This document shows positions 53,003 to 64,000 of a DNA stretch of 64,000 nucleotides, one piece after another. How positions within the stretch are numbered: position 1 is the stretch's first letter; each line of letters opens with the position of its first letter. The translations under genes were made by a program, and so were the position numbers. The notes beneath the pieces are model-generated. The model was not told the DNA's origin and searched no databases. It was given only the letters and a program-made list of their open reading frames with translations. This DNA is from Gloeopeniophorella convolvens (lineage: Eukaryota > Basidiomycota > Agaricomycetes > Russulales): NCBI GenBank assembly GCA_022496205.1, contig WTXD01000010.1, forward strand, positions 558,001 to 622,000, read 5' to 3'.

Positions 53003-53652
53003 ATGAGGTGATTATGGTGCGTGCTGTGATTCTGCGCGGTTGTCTTTGGTCGGCTGACTCTTTGTGCAGATAGTTGTACTAGCCAGCACGACAACAGCAG
53101 AAGTCTCGCGAGAATGTGCTTTGTTCTGTGCAGGAGCTGCGGAGGCCGACGTCGTGCGGCGCGGGTGCATGCTCTTTCATGGGGTCGACGCGTCACTGAA
53201 GTGCAGAGAGTTTCAAGCTCGTGTCTCCTCAGGTTGCGGCCCTCGTCATTGCGTCCTGCACCGGTTCGCTGGTACTGCATGGCGCGGGTCCCTTTCAGCG
53301 CCCGTGGTAGGGTACGGCCGCCCTCAGGACGTCTCGCAGCATATCCAGTCCAAGCTGGTACGAAGTATTAGGATCTCTACTCGAAGCATGCCGCCTCGTG
53401 GGTCGCATCGTCGCCCTGGGTCGCCTGAGTTCGGAACATAGCATATCGTATATTGTTGCCGGTCGCGAGTCACACGAGTCCTGCATGCGATACAGGGAGT
53501 ACATCCAGAGAGCATGCGTAGTATAGTACGGGTATGGAACGAGCACATCCCTTACGAAACCTAAGAACAGCAAAGACAGATATTGTCGACCCGCACAACG
53601 ACCGGCCTCCTGTCTAGGCGCTAATCAACCATACATACATCGTCTACAGTAT
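53003..53652. other. Intergenic between convergent YggS and NLR genes
   Basis: No supported gene. It contains the 3' flanks of both neighbours. Confidence 0.55.
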
Positions 53653-56600
53653 TCAGACATCGTGCTCATCCACTGACTCGTACTGTCCCCTACACTGCGT
53701 CCAGTTTTGCCCATGAACGAATTTACTCAGATCGAGTCTTGTTTCGCGTTCGGCAATGACCCACACATTGCTCGGACGATGCAGACCATGTCTGTGCGGC
53801 TCCGGGATCCACATCAGCAGCTCCCCGTTTGTACCACAGATCCAGCCTTCGTCATCTATCGTAGACTGGTCTGTAAAGCTGAACGAGTCCTGGGCAGGGC
53901 CGGTGGTGCTATATAACCGGGGTCTTAGCCTGAGGTTTTACTAATGGAACGACCTTGGACTTACACGCTTGGGAGGGCATCGAGTATCTGTGAAGTCCTA
54001 GGATTCTCTGTCGCACTTTGGATGTTCAGCGCCAGCGCCCACAACCGGATGGACTTGTCTTGCGAGCCTGAGGCAATGTGACGACCATTCGGTGAGAACG
54101 CAACACAGGTGACCGAACCCGTATGCCCTATGAATGGCCCTGCAACTGTGTTCCCCGTCTCGGCGTCCCGGATCCGGATGGTGTTGTCATCCGAACCCGA
54201 GGCGATGTAGCGACTATCCGGCGAGAACACAACAGAGGTGACATCTTGTGTATGCCCTATGAGTGGCCCTGCGACTGCGACTCTCGTCTCGGCATCCCAG
54301 ACCTGAATGATGTGGTTATGCAAGCCCGAGGCAGCGTGGCGACCATCCGGCGAGAACGCGACAGGATTGGTCCGACTGAGACGCCCCGTGCGTGGCTCTG
54401 CGACCGCGTGCCCCGTCTTGGCATCCCAGATACGAGTGGTGCGATCATCCGAACCCGAGGCAATGCGGTGGCCATCAAGTGAGAACGCGACCGACTTGAC
54501 CCAGCTTGTATGCCCCGTGAACGGCTCTGCGACTGCATGCCCCGTCTCAGCGTCGCAGACACGAATGGTGTAGTCGTCCGAACCCGAGGCGATGTGGCGA
54601 CCATCTGGTGAGAACACGACAGAGTTGACCGAATGTGTATGCCCTGCAAATGACCCTACAACTGCGTGCCCTGTCTTGGCGTCCCAGACACGAATGGTAT
54701 CGTCATCCGAGCCCGAGACAATGTGGCGACCATCCGGTGAGAACGCGACGGAGTTGACTGAATCTGTATGCCCCGTGAACGGCCCTGCGACAGCCTGCTT
54801 CGTCCCAGCGTCCCAGACGTAAATGGTGTAGTCATGCGAACCCGAGGCAATGTGGCGACCATCAGGCGAGAACGCAACACAGGTGACCGAATGTGTATGC
54901 TCTGTGAATGGCCCTGCGACTGCGTGTCCCGTCTCGGCGTCCCAGACACGGACGTCGCCGTCACTCGAGCCCGAGGCAATACGGCGACCGTCCGGTGAGA
55001 ATACGACAGAGTTGACTGAACCCGCATGCCCCTCGAATGGCCCTGCGACTGCGTGCCCTGTCTTGGTCTCCCATACACGGATGGTGCCATCACCCGAGCC
55101 CGAGGCAATGCACGAACCATCTGGCGAAAATGCGATGGCCCAGCACATGCTGCCCACTGGAATGGCCATCTCCTGTACCGGCCAACTGGACATCCGCCCC
55201 CGTTGCAGTGACATCGTATTTAGGAAATATTTGTTGTAGCGATCGAAGATGATGGACGTTTTTGGGCAAATTGAGAGCACAGACAAGTAGATGTGTGGAG
55301 CGCTTTCCGCGATAGGCCGCCCGAAATACTTCACGAACTTCAGGGCGTCGGTAACCCATGCCGTGAGCGTGTCGAGGCCTAGTAGGTGGTGCTAGTGTTG
55401 ACATGGATCGTGAGAACGGTCGCATATGGAAAATAACGGATAACCCACGTTATCGCAATGCTTGGCCACCCAGGTTCCCAGTATCGACATAGCCTGCGGG
55501 ACGAGGCTGATGGCACCGAGAAGGCTCATGACTTCTAGCCAGTGAAGGAAGTCGTTCTCGAAGAATGATTTCGCCCAGTCGACAATCCTGTCAGGAGAGA
55601 CGTGCTCAAGATGTTCGTCCCATGAGCGACAAGCGTATGACAGAGCATCTGAGATGTGCTCCTTTATGCGGGATTGAAGGTCCTCAATGTCTGCGTTGCG
55701 ATGATTCGATGACGGAAGATTGCAGATATTGAATCTGAGCTTGTTGTGCATGAGGTCGAATGAACTGCGGGCCAACTGATAGTGAGCATCGTCGAGGTTG
55801 ATCCAGAACCTATCGACCCTCTTCGGATCTGTAAGAAAGTCACGGAATGATGCGTGCAGTGGGATAATGGGGAGGGACGACTTGGAGGAGTTGACATTGC
55901 TTAGCAGAGCGCCAAGGTAGCCGACAATGGAGTGTATAGACTCCTCGCCGCCACGGTCCGGTGGGTCGTTATACAGGCGCAAGGCAGCTAAAGAACTAGT
56001 CGAAAGAGGTTCAAACGCAGCAATTATCTGTCCCATGACGGATGTGAATTTTGAAGGCAGTCCTTTGCTGCTGCCGAAGTACGCGGACAGGACGGTCTTG
56101 TACAGTGGATCCAAAAAATTGACCGATTCCGGGCTCTCTGATGGAAGTGTGAGGAGCTGATCACCACGTTCACGCGGAGTCAGTCCAGCTGGACCGAATT
56201 GGACGTAGTCGCAAGCGACAGCTGCCCACTGGATTGAAGAGTTCCCAGCCTTCTTAGCAAGTTCAGCTCCGCACTGCTCGAGAAGATCCGGCTTCTTGCG
56301 GAGCTGGTGGCGGACGAAAACGTGGATATCTTCGGCCATTTGTGTAGATAGCTTTGAGTCATTCATATTAGTATCTCGGTAAATAGTGGAGAGTCTGGCG
56401 AGTCGAAGGCATCTTCAATGTCCTTCTCCGGCCGTGAGGTGATAAGGATGTGGAAGGTGTCTGGAAGCTCGGAGATATGACTAGCTAGGAAGGCATGCAA
56501 CCCATCCCTACCGGATGCGTCGCCGGATTCATCCAGTGCGTCGATTACGATAAAAATGGGACCGATCAGGGGGAACTCTTGAAGTGGACGAAGTAGCATA

Positions 56601-58691
56601 GACTCGAATGGGATGGTATAATCTCGTGCGCCGAGAACAAGAGACGCGTCCTTGTCGATTATCTTCGCGAGGGACGCTTTGAACGTCGGGTATCGATCCG
56701 CGAGGTTGCGTGCAATCTCAGAGAAGAGGAGCTGGGCGGCACGATGAGACTGATCTGTCCTCTCTGTGCGCGAGAAAACGAATGACGAGGCGAGGCGATG
56801 CGTCTCCTCAAATCGGCACGCCAATTCGTTTGCTATCGAGGACCCTCCCGTCCCTGCTTGTCCAAAGAGCACAAGCGTGCGTGGAGATTCGGGATTGTTT
56901 ACCCAGCTGGTGATGTGTTCTAGGAATGCCACGCGAGTCCCTGGGATGCACGTCTTGTCTTTGCTGTGGCGTGCTCCCTCCGGGAACGGGATATTTGCCA
57001 TTTTCACGTCCAGACCTACGCAATCCGAGTGACTCAGTAATTAAGTCCACAGTGAGGTGCTAGAATAATGCATACCGATGTCTGTGATATCACTCGCTAC
57101 ATTCTCGAGCACGTTCGAGAGCGCAGCCACAGTCATCTGGGTGGTGATAGCACCCTGGCGTAGGAAGGCATTGCGGAGCCCGGTGAGAGTCTCACTATAG
57201 CGCCTGACTTGATCGCTAGCGTCGCCACCGATATTCTGCACAAGTCGCTTCCCTTCAGACAAAATCACGTGAGATGAAGGTCGAGGCGGTATGAAAATCG
57301 AGACTGACACAAATTCGTATGTTTCGCGTAATTCTAGATCAAATCCCCACACGCGCCTACGTGACGTAGCATTTCCTTCACGATTTGAACCTGAGTGCTT
57401 CCTGGCTGGAGGTTCTCCAAGGCCTTGGCCAGCTTCGTGAGGTCAAACGCGTCGCGGATGGCAGCCAACAAGGCCCTGGAGCTACTGTCACGCTCGACTT
57501 GGGCAATAGATGCCTGATGCCACGTCGCCAGATTGAGCTAAGTAACAGCTGGACGATCCAACAAAATTTGGCGAACACACCTTTGGGATGCATGACAGGA
57601 TGCTCCACGCCATCTGCGCCCAAGGGTGAATCTATTGTAAAAACTCCAGTTCAACACTGGGCATTAAATCAATGGAACGATGGCACTACCTCTGGAATTT
57701 TATCCACGACATCTACGATCAATTTGACATTCCCGAGAGCGACATCCCATGTTTCATAGAGGTCGGCGACCTTATCAAGCTGGCCCGGCGCATCGTTTAC
57801 AGCCTTCACCAACTCCAGCGGGAGATTTTGGGCACGCCCTATGCTGGCGATCGCTTTGCCGGCTCTACTCAGACCTTTTTCCGCAATTTGCATTGGGTCC
57901 GCTGAATTGGTGTCATCAGACGATGTATTCGGCTCCGTCGGCGATCCAGGAGCGGCGCTTCTCAATGCTCTAGGTGCACGAAGGGCCTCAGGAGAGCCGA
58001 AGGTTCCGGATGTCACACGCTGAGACGCTTCCGGGGTGGCAATAGAGAGCACCAGTGCTGTTTTTCGTATTGGGTCAAATGGTATATCGAACTCTATGTG
58101 AAAAGTGAGCACGCCGTCGAGTTAACAAACTTTACCAAGGACGCACCTTGGACAGATGAGCGAATCGACTCGAATGGTATCGCCAGTAGTCCTAGGCGGA
58201 CATCCCTCAGCCATGTTCGCCGCGCAGAGACATGTACGATAAGACGGGAAGAGGGGTCTACAATCCTGCAAGGGTGTGTTTAGCTCAAAGCGGGGTGGGA
58301 GGACAGCATTTCGCACAGGCCAGAGAGAATCTCATCCCATTGTACCGACTGTTCCCTGCTTCGAATGGCCGATGTCCTCTCTACCCTCAACCCATCAATC
58401 GCAGTGGCGTAGTACTTTCGCTCTTTCTTGCGGAACAGTGTTTTGAGGTGAGGCAAGCCCTCCGCTCGAACGACTGACGCAAGACAAGGTTTGAGTGTCG
58501 CGAATTCGGAGGGTCGAATCAGCACGTACCGGTCAGTGTGGGACAAATAGGGCTTGGGTGCTGCTGGGAGCTATCGAGAGCTTTCTCGTGGAGTTGCTCC
58601 CTATCATCCGGTGGGAGATCTTGTGAGTCAGACCTTTCCAATAGCTACAGCAAACGTCAAACAAAGGATTTTGCACTCACGGAGTCGACAT
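53653..58691 (-). pseudogene. C2-NACHT-WD40 NLR-like gene, probably disabled
   Basis: Fungal NLRs of this layout act in non-self recognition and programmed cell death (family knowledge). A small first exon (ATG 58689-58691) leads to a C2-like domain (PTLTVVRAEGLPHLKTLFRK, SSRLIVHVSARRTWLRDVRL). A helical region follows (AQNLPLELVKAVNDAPGQLD, SSRALLAAIRDAFDLTKLAK, QVRRYSETLTGLRNAFLR), then the NACHT domain starting near 57000. Its P-loop reads FGQAGTGGSSIA, so the essential Walker A lysine is replaced by glycine. Walker B, FIVIDALDES, is normal. At 56363-56366 the frame ends at TGA and the family sequence resumes one frame over (MNDSKLSTQMAEDIHVFVRH) with no possible intron. Nine WD40 units (about 53994-55154) and a C-terminal tail (GWICGTNGELLMWIP, KFVHGQNWTQCR) follow. 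The frameshift could be a sequencing error. Confidence 0.8.
53994..55154 (-). repeat. Nine WD40 repeats, 43 codons each
   Basis: The units share the frame FSPDGRHIASGSDD then TIRVWDAETGHAVAGPF. Period 129 bases. Several units are very similar at DNA level, and changes concentrate at a few positions. Unit 7 (HAASGLHNHIIQVWD) is the most diverged. The array encodes the sensor propeller of the NLR-like gene. Confidence 0.9.
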
Positions 58692-60393
58692 TCTATACTA
58701 CTTGCTGCTTCGGTTGACGACCTACAGGACGTGATACGTTGGGTAGGAAGTTGAGATAAGGCAGAGGGGCTGAATGTGATAGAGTGAAGAAGACAGCGTG
58801 TTCCAATGGATCCGGTACTGGGGGTCCTATGAACCCGTTTTAGCAGCATGTGTGATGTCGGAAGTTAGATATGTAGAAAAACGTCATCGGAATCGGCGAT
58901 AGACCGCTACCAGCACGATGCGTCAAGGGGTACATGGTCGCTGTAGAAATCTGCGGCGACAGTGCACTGGCAAGTTGCCAGCTGCCGGCTGAGACACTTG
59001 GGAGTCGGAGTCGGTGGATCTCGGCGGATGGCCCGTTTGGCAGGACGTTCCCCGGGGACTCGGCGGGAGGCGGGAGTTGCTTTGCACTCTAGATCCCCGC
59101 CCCTCGGGCCTCGACTCCTCCCACCTCGCTCGACCACATTCTCCCCAGCAAGCACATGCAAAAATAAATAGATACCAAGGCCCTCCTCCACAAGATCATT
59201 GTATGCAGAAAACTTGTGTGGCCAGAGGCTCAATAGTGATGGGCGCATCGTCACTTTCGTATGCTTCTGTTAGTATCAGTGGCTCCAGAAGCCGGTCCAG
59301 CCTCTCTTACCTTAGTCACACCCCGTGACATGATGTGACTGGTGTGTGACTATTGGCTAGAACAAACAAGAATTGCGTGGTCCGGACTGCAGCAAATCTG
59401 CATGCAAGGCACTAAGACTACTAGCATTGACTCAGCAACACGGTAGTCTCCGTTGCTGACCTCATCCGATCCCGGAAGACAGTCGTTCCGTGATGGATAA
59501 GAGCAACACGGGAATGTTGCCATAAGAGCGCCGACGACCGAGAGGTGCCCAGGATCGCGACAGAACTGATGACCGGTGACTCAAGCTCGGCCGCGGCTAT
59601 CTCGCATAATCTTAGGCCCACACCGGCGATTAACGTTGATCATATCGTGGACGATTTCAGTGGGTGCAGTGCTGCGCAGTGCCCCATGATGCATGATGCG
59701 TGATGTATGCACGTTCAGACACCCGGCCTAACCGAAGATGTTGCCAGTCTTATCAGGAACGTCACGCACCAGGCTCGCATTTTGTCCGCCGTCTCGTCTT
59801 GGTCTCATCCATTCCCCACGGTCATTGGGCCGCCCCGATGTCCATTCTTAAGCGGAAGTCCTCGATTTTTACACAACAAGACGTCTATCCATGCATAGGC
59901 AGCTTACCGAAACGGAGTAACTGCCAGTTTCTGCGCAGTGAATAGGCAAGTCTGTCGTCAAATCGTCAGATGTCGCTGTGCATCATATGGGTGGCGCAGA
60001 TCCCAGCGCGCTGGTTGCGTGCCTGCGCATGATGTTGCCTAACAGTTGCACCACAGAGTAGGGTAGGTTTCATTACTCACCCGTGTCCTCGGACGTATCC
60101 GGTGACCATTTCTGATTGGGTCACATACAGTAGCCATTCGCTCCACCTCCCAGCTAAATTTCGAAATCCCAGTCCTCAGATTCCTATTCCCCCCTGATTC
60201 TGCTGGTCAAGTGGTCAACCCCTCCATCAGATGCGGTGACTGGACCCGGGCATTCGTTTAGCGGAAAACTTAAGCCCTGATGGTAGGTCATTTATTGATC
60301 GCTCAATAAACCATAAGGACAGAAACTGCCCCCCCCTCTCCGGCAGTGTAACCGCGCACCTCTACTTATCCTGTGCAACCAGGAATAACTGCC
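58692..60393. other. Intergenic 1.7 kb, no gene recognised
   Basis: Divergent promoter space between the NLR-like gene and DUF6534 copy 2. Only short frames without domains. No repeat shared with the rest of the window was noticed. Confidence 0.55.
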
Positions 60394-62043
60394 ATGCCCA
60401 GCCTAACTTCAAGCCTTCTACAGTCTGAACCAGCTGCGCCCGCGCTGATTCCGCCAAACATTGCTGAAGGGTGAGTGCCCGCCTCTCTTGCTTTGCGATC
60501 GGACCTAAACCCTCCTAGGACCGTGCCTATCGTATGTTCTCCATATTCTCCTTATTTTTCCCCTACTTATATCGGGTACCCAGCTTCTGGGGACATTGCT
60601 CAACTGGTTCATGTATGGGATCCTTCTGGTTCAAGTCTGTAAGCCCAACATCCCTGCGCGTCCTGGCACGTCCTGACCCGCCCTCAGACCTGTACAACTA
60701 CTATTTTCCCTATGATAAGCGCAGTATCAAGACCCTTGGTACGTTGTCGCCTCTTGGCTCTGAGCTTGCTAAGCAACGGGGGCCTCAGTATATGCTGTCT
60801 TCATCATCGAGACTGTGCAAACTGCCCTCGGGGCGGCTGACGTATTCTTTTGGTTCGCACACGGATTCGGCAACGTTCCGCGCTTGAACAACCCGTACAT
60901 CTCAGACATCGACACGCCCTTCATTGCTGCTCTCATCTCGTTCGTCGTCCAATCGTTCTTCTCGTACCGCATCTGGATTCTCGAGAACTCTTTGTGGTGG
61001 CTTATTATCGCCATTGAAGGGGTGCGTTGGGAACGGAGAATGACCATATCTTCTTGCGTTTTGACATAGCTATACAGATCTCCCTCACGCAGGCTATTGG
61101 AGGTATGGTCGGCGGGGTCAAGGTTCTCAGCTCACTGCGTGATCTGCCTTGGAACGGAATGCTTACGACAACCACAGTTACATCTGGCCGGGAAGTTCTC
61201 AGAGGCCCACCGCTTCAATGTGTATGTCAATGTGCGTTTGTAATTGGGTCCGGAATAAGTGGGTCGTCAGCTGATGTTGATCCAATCAGATGTGGCTTAT
61301 CGGAGACGCCGTTGCTGATGTTCTCATTGCGGTTTCGTTGACCTACCTGGTATGTTGCCATCGGAAAGCGATGGCGCCCGTGCAATGACCATATCTTGGC
61401 AGCTCCTACGATCACGAAAGCGGGAGTACCAATTCTCGTCGGACAACATTGTGGCGAAGCTGATTCGACTTACTATCGAGACCAACATAGTCTCTGGTGA
61501 GTATGAAGCTCTGGTGTGGCCGGCGCCAACTCTAATAATATATCTTCCAGCGACTGTCGCGGTTGTTGCTCTCATCATGTTCATGGGCTGGCCGAATAAC
61601 AACTACTTTATCTGCCCAACCGCGGTGCTAGGGAAAATGTGAGCTCAATACTTTTCGTCTATCGATGTCCGTGTGAGTAACCGCCCTGTGCAAGCTATTC
61701 AAATACACTGCTCGTTACGCTCAACAACCGCATCACTCTCCGTCACGGCATCCACCTCCGCAACCCAGGAAGCAGCCATGACACCCGCGTCAATGTGGCG
61801 GTCCAACGTTCAATAGATCAATTCGAAGTGCTGCCGAAGACCGGAACGGCCACTCAAGTGGCTCCTAGAGACACGCGGCGGTACGAGCTGACGCATGAAG
61901 TTGGATCAACAGCCACTACGTTTGGACCGCCAGTGCACTCGGCACAACTACATTACATCGAAGTGATAGACTCACCCGGTGGAATAGAGGAGAGTGCAGA
62001 GGGCGCTGAGAGTCACGGGAGCGGAGAGTCACGAGACTTGTAA
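60394..62043 (+). CDS. DUF6534 multi-pass membrane protein, copy 2
   Basis: Same family and exon order as the gene at 16302-18004. The ATG at 60394-60396 gives a short N-terminus ending IPPNIAEG. A gtgagt intron and a micro-exon follow, then LLGTLLNWFMYGILLVQVY and LYNYYFPYDKRSIKTL. Next come VYAVFIIETVQTALGAADVF and FFWFAHGFGNVPRLNNPYIS, then DTPFIAALISFVVQSFFSY, YRIWILENSLWWLIIAIEG and GDAVADVLIAVSLTYL. The last parts are FSSDNIVAKLIRLTIETN, VVALIMFMGW and a soluble tail ending at TAA 62041-62043. About eight introns were placed by eye and the small ones are approximate. Function is unknown; transport or signalling at a membrane is only a guess. Confidence 0.8.
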
Positions 62044-63244
62044 CGTAGAGACGCACGCAATGTACGGGAAAACCCCGAGACTTCCCCTCCTCGCTCGTCG
62101 CCGCCGGCAGCTGCGCTGCCTCCACCGGGTCGTCTGAGTCTAGCCCAGTCCCCACGCCATCCCCTGCGCTCAAGATGCCCTCGGGACACTCCTAGTGCCA
62201 CGGGTGCCATTCACCTCATCCGTTTCCGAGCTCCTACTAAAACACAAGGGACCGCGTACGCTATGCCGGAGGTATATCCGCCTGCGGCACGGCATCCGAC
62301 CTTTCTCCTGCTCCTGGCTTGCCAGAATCCGTAAGAAAATATACGATTTAAACTACCATTTGTATCATTCAGACGCGACGCGGCTTTTCTTCGTACTGAA
62401 ATTGCACGTACCGGTACATTCGTCTGCTTCGAATCGCGGTCACGGATCAGATTGGAATGATTTGGATCCACTTGTCGATGGCTCCGAGGTCCTTCGAGAT
62501 AACGTGACGCACTGGCAGTTTGCTGCCAGCAATCCGATGCTTGTGATCCAGCTGCGTGACCATGGGAGGCGGAGCGGCTCAAGCTTCGGTCCTCGGACAG
62601 CTCGGACTCGGACACTGGGCCTGAGGCGATTGGCCAGATCCGGAGGCCTTCAACATTCATTTTCATGCTGGCACAGCACAGTGTACGCTTGTCACACGGG
62701 ACTGGGGATCTCACAGAATGTAGTCGTCTCCTGTACGACTGTGACAGGTGGTTTACTCAGTCCATTCGACCCGGAACGCGCGGTGAGTCACTGATACGGG
62801 TAATCTGTCCAGCCGTTGCAGAGCCGATCACTCCCTTATCCATCACCACGGAACGACTGTCTTCTGGGATCGGATAAGGTCAGCAACGGAGACTAGATCA
62901 CTCCGCTCCCAGGAACGAGCACAGATTCGAAAGTAGATCATCCGATCACCGTCTCACCCATTTGATATCATCAACTAGATACCCCCGAAGGGGGTCAAAG
63001 CCATGGTGGTTCCGCTCTGTGAGCGTCTGGAACCGAGACCGACTGGGCATTGTGGTCTCGAGCTCGGTAAGATTTGGCTGTTGCCATGGCAGCTGCCTTC
63101 CTTCGGGTCACCTTGCTCGGCTTAAGTATGCACGAAGAATTTGAAACAAACATCACAACGATACTTTCATTGGCACAGTGCGTTCAATCCTCGTATCTGG
63201 TGGATCAGCAGCTGATCGAGTCCTCAACCCAGGCAGCGCCGTCC
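62044..63244. other. 5' flank of F-box C3
   Basis: No gene. From about 62680 it is alignable with the upstream regions of F-box C1 and C2 (ACGCTTGTCA, GATCTCACAGAATGT, GTGAGTCA blocks). A GCTTAAGTATGCACGAAGAA element lies at the TATA position near 63120. Confidence 0.6.
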
Positions 63245-64000
63245 ATGGGATCACGCACTCTGCCTCCTGAAATCTGGCTTCACATTCTCCAAATCGCCAC
63301 GGACACTCCAGGTGCATTCGATGCCGACGTCCCCGAATTCTTCTCCCATCCCGCCGCAGAGCTTGCCCATGTCGACAATACTTCGGAGCTCACGATGCTT
63401 CGCGCGTCACTCGCCATCCGCCGCGTCCTCGTGCGCGTCTGCCACATGTGGAACGCTCTCGCAACACCGCTTCTTTACCGTGACCTCTGGATCGGCTGTC
63501 AACATGCGCTCCTCTTGCTAGGGGACACACTCGAACAAAGACCCGAGCTCGGCGTGCATGCGCGTCGGTTGGACGTCGCGATACATGGCAAGGCCCATGT
63601 TCGGTACCCTCCGTCCGCTCAGGAGCGGATGCTCGGTCGGATCCTCACACACACGCCGCGCCTGGAGGTCTTCGTCGCCAGCATCTCTGCACAGCCCAGA
63701 TGGCTGGACCTTTCTAGTTGGAAGTCAACGGAGATCTTTGAAGCCCTCGGTGACGTATGTGGGGCGTCGTTGCGTCGACTCTGTTGGATTGGTGCACCCA
63801 TCAATGCAGATGCGTATCGGTACGACAAGGTACTCCGTGCAGAGGTCGTCTCCCTGCTGCAGCATACACCGAATCTGCGCACGCTCATTGGACTCGTCGT
63901 TCCGATAGACCCTGACTCTTCCTTAGCTCTCCCGGAACTCACCTTCGGCCACTTCGAGGTGCACCCACTCGTTGCGACGCGGCCCATGCGGTCCCTTGCT
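63245..64000 (+). CDS. F-box-like protein C3 (cut by window end)
   Basis: The ATG at 63245-63247 opens a frame with no stop to the last base (252 codons). It begins MGSRTLPPEIWLHILQIATD, continues with HPAAELAHVDNTSELTMLRA, RVCHMWNALATPLLYRDLW, EQRPELGVHARRLDVAI, LRRLCWIGAPINADAYR and LRTLIGLVVPIDPDS. It is clearly the same subfamily as C1 and C2 but more diverged from them than they are from each other. It follows DUF6534 copy 2 on the same strand. Confidence 0.82.
   Translation, partial: MGSRTLPPEIWLHILQIATDTPGAFDADVPEFFSHPAAELAHVDNTSELTMLRASLAIRRVLVRVCHMWNALATPLLYRDLWIGCQHALLLLGDTLEQRPELGVHARRLDVAIHGKAHVRYPPSAQERMLGRILTHTPRLEVFVASISAQPRWLDLSSWKSTEIFEALGDVCGASLRRLCWIGAPINADAYRYDKVLRAEVVSLLQHTPNLRTLIGLVVPIDPDSSLALPELTFGHFEVHPLVATRPMRSLA

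Overview
The window is nuclear DNA of a filamentous basidiomycete, most likely an Agaricomycete of the Polyporales type. The evidence is many short GT-AG introns of about 50-60 bases inside compact genes, DUF6534 membrane proteins, a C2-NACHT-WD40 NLR-like gene, a large F-box-like family, and multi-intron P450s of the kind found in wood-decay fungi. This assignment is an inference from gene content. No taxonomic marker is present.

Region by region. 1-28.4 kb holds biosynthetic genes: a UbiA prenyltransferase cut by the left edge, cytochrome P450 A (2445-4600, minus), P450 C1 (5764-7811, plus), an O-methyltransferase (11672-13500, minus), a DUF6534 membrane protein (16302-18004, minus), P450 C2 (21696-23747, plus) and a second UbiA gene (26963-28402, minus). 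P450 C plus the minus-strand F-box gene C next to it is present twice (about 5.67-10.55 kb and 21.6-27.06 kb). A complete UbiA gene follows in copy 2, but only its last exon survives in copy 1, fused to an F-box relic. 29.5-41.9 kb is a tandem duplication of a unit made of F-box A, F-box B and the 3' half of a conserved gene. The left unit ends inside that gene, which is complete only in the right unit (40905-43263). After the duplication the region was hit by at least three DNA-transposon insertions whose empty sites can be read in the sister unit. 43.3-48.4 kb is GC-rich and gene-poor, with a tRNA-Lys that contains an intron. 48.4-53.0 kb holds two housekeeping genes: a PPS1-type dual-specificity phosphatase and a YggS/PROSC pyridoxal-phosphate homeostasis protein. 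53.65-58.69 kb is the NLR-like gene, with a damaged P-loop and a frameshift. 60.4-62.0 kb is a second DUF6534 gene, and the window ends inside another F-box C gene (63245 onward, plus).

Functionally, the left part looks like a meroterpenoid-type cluster: prenyl transfer onto an aromatic acid, several oxidations and one O-methylation. The product cannot be told from sequence. The F-box-like genes and relics (nine across the window) are embedded in and between these genes. The right half mixes conserved single-copy genes with fast-evolving NLR, F-box and transposon sequence. The manual splice models are consistent at most junctions. Exceptions are noted in the entries.
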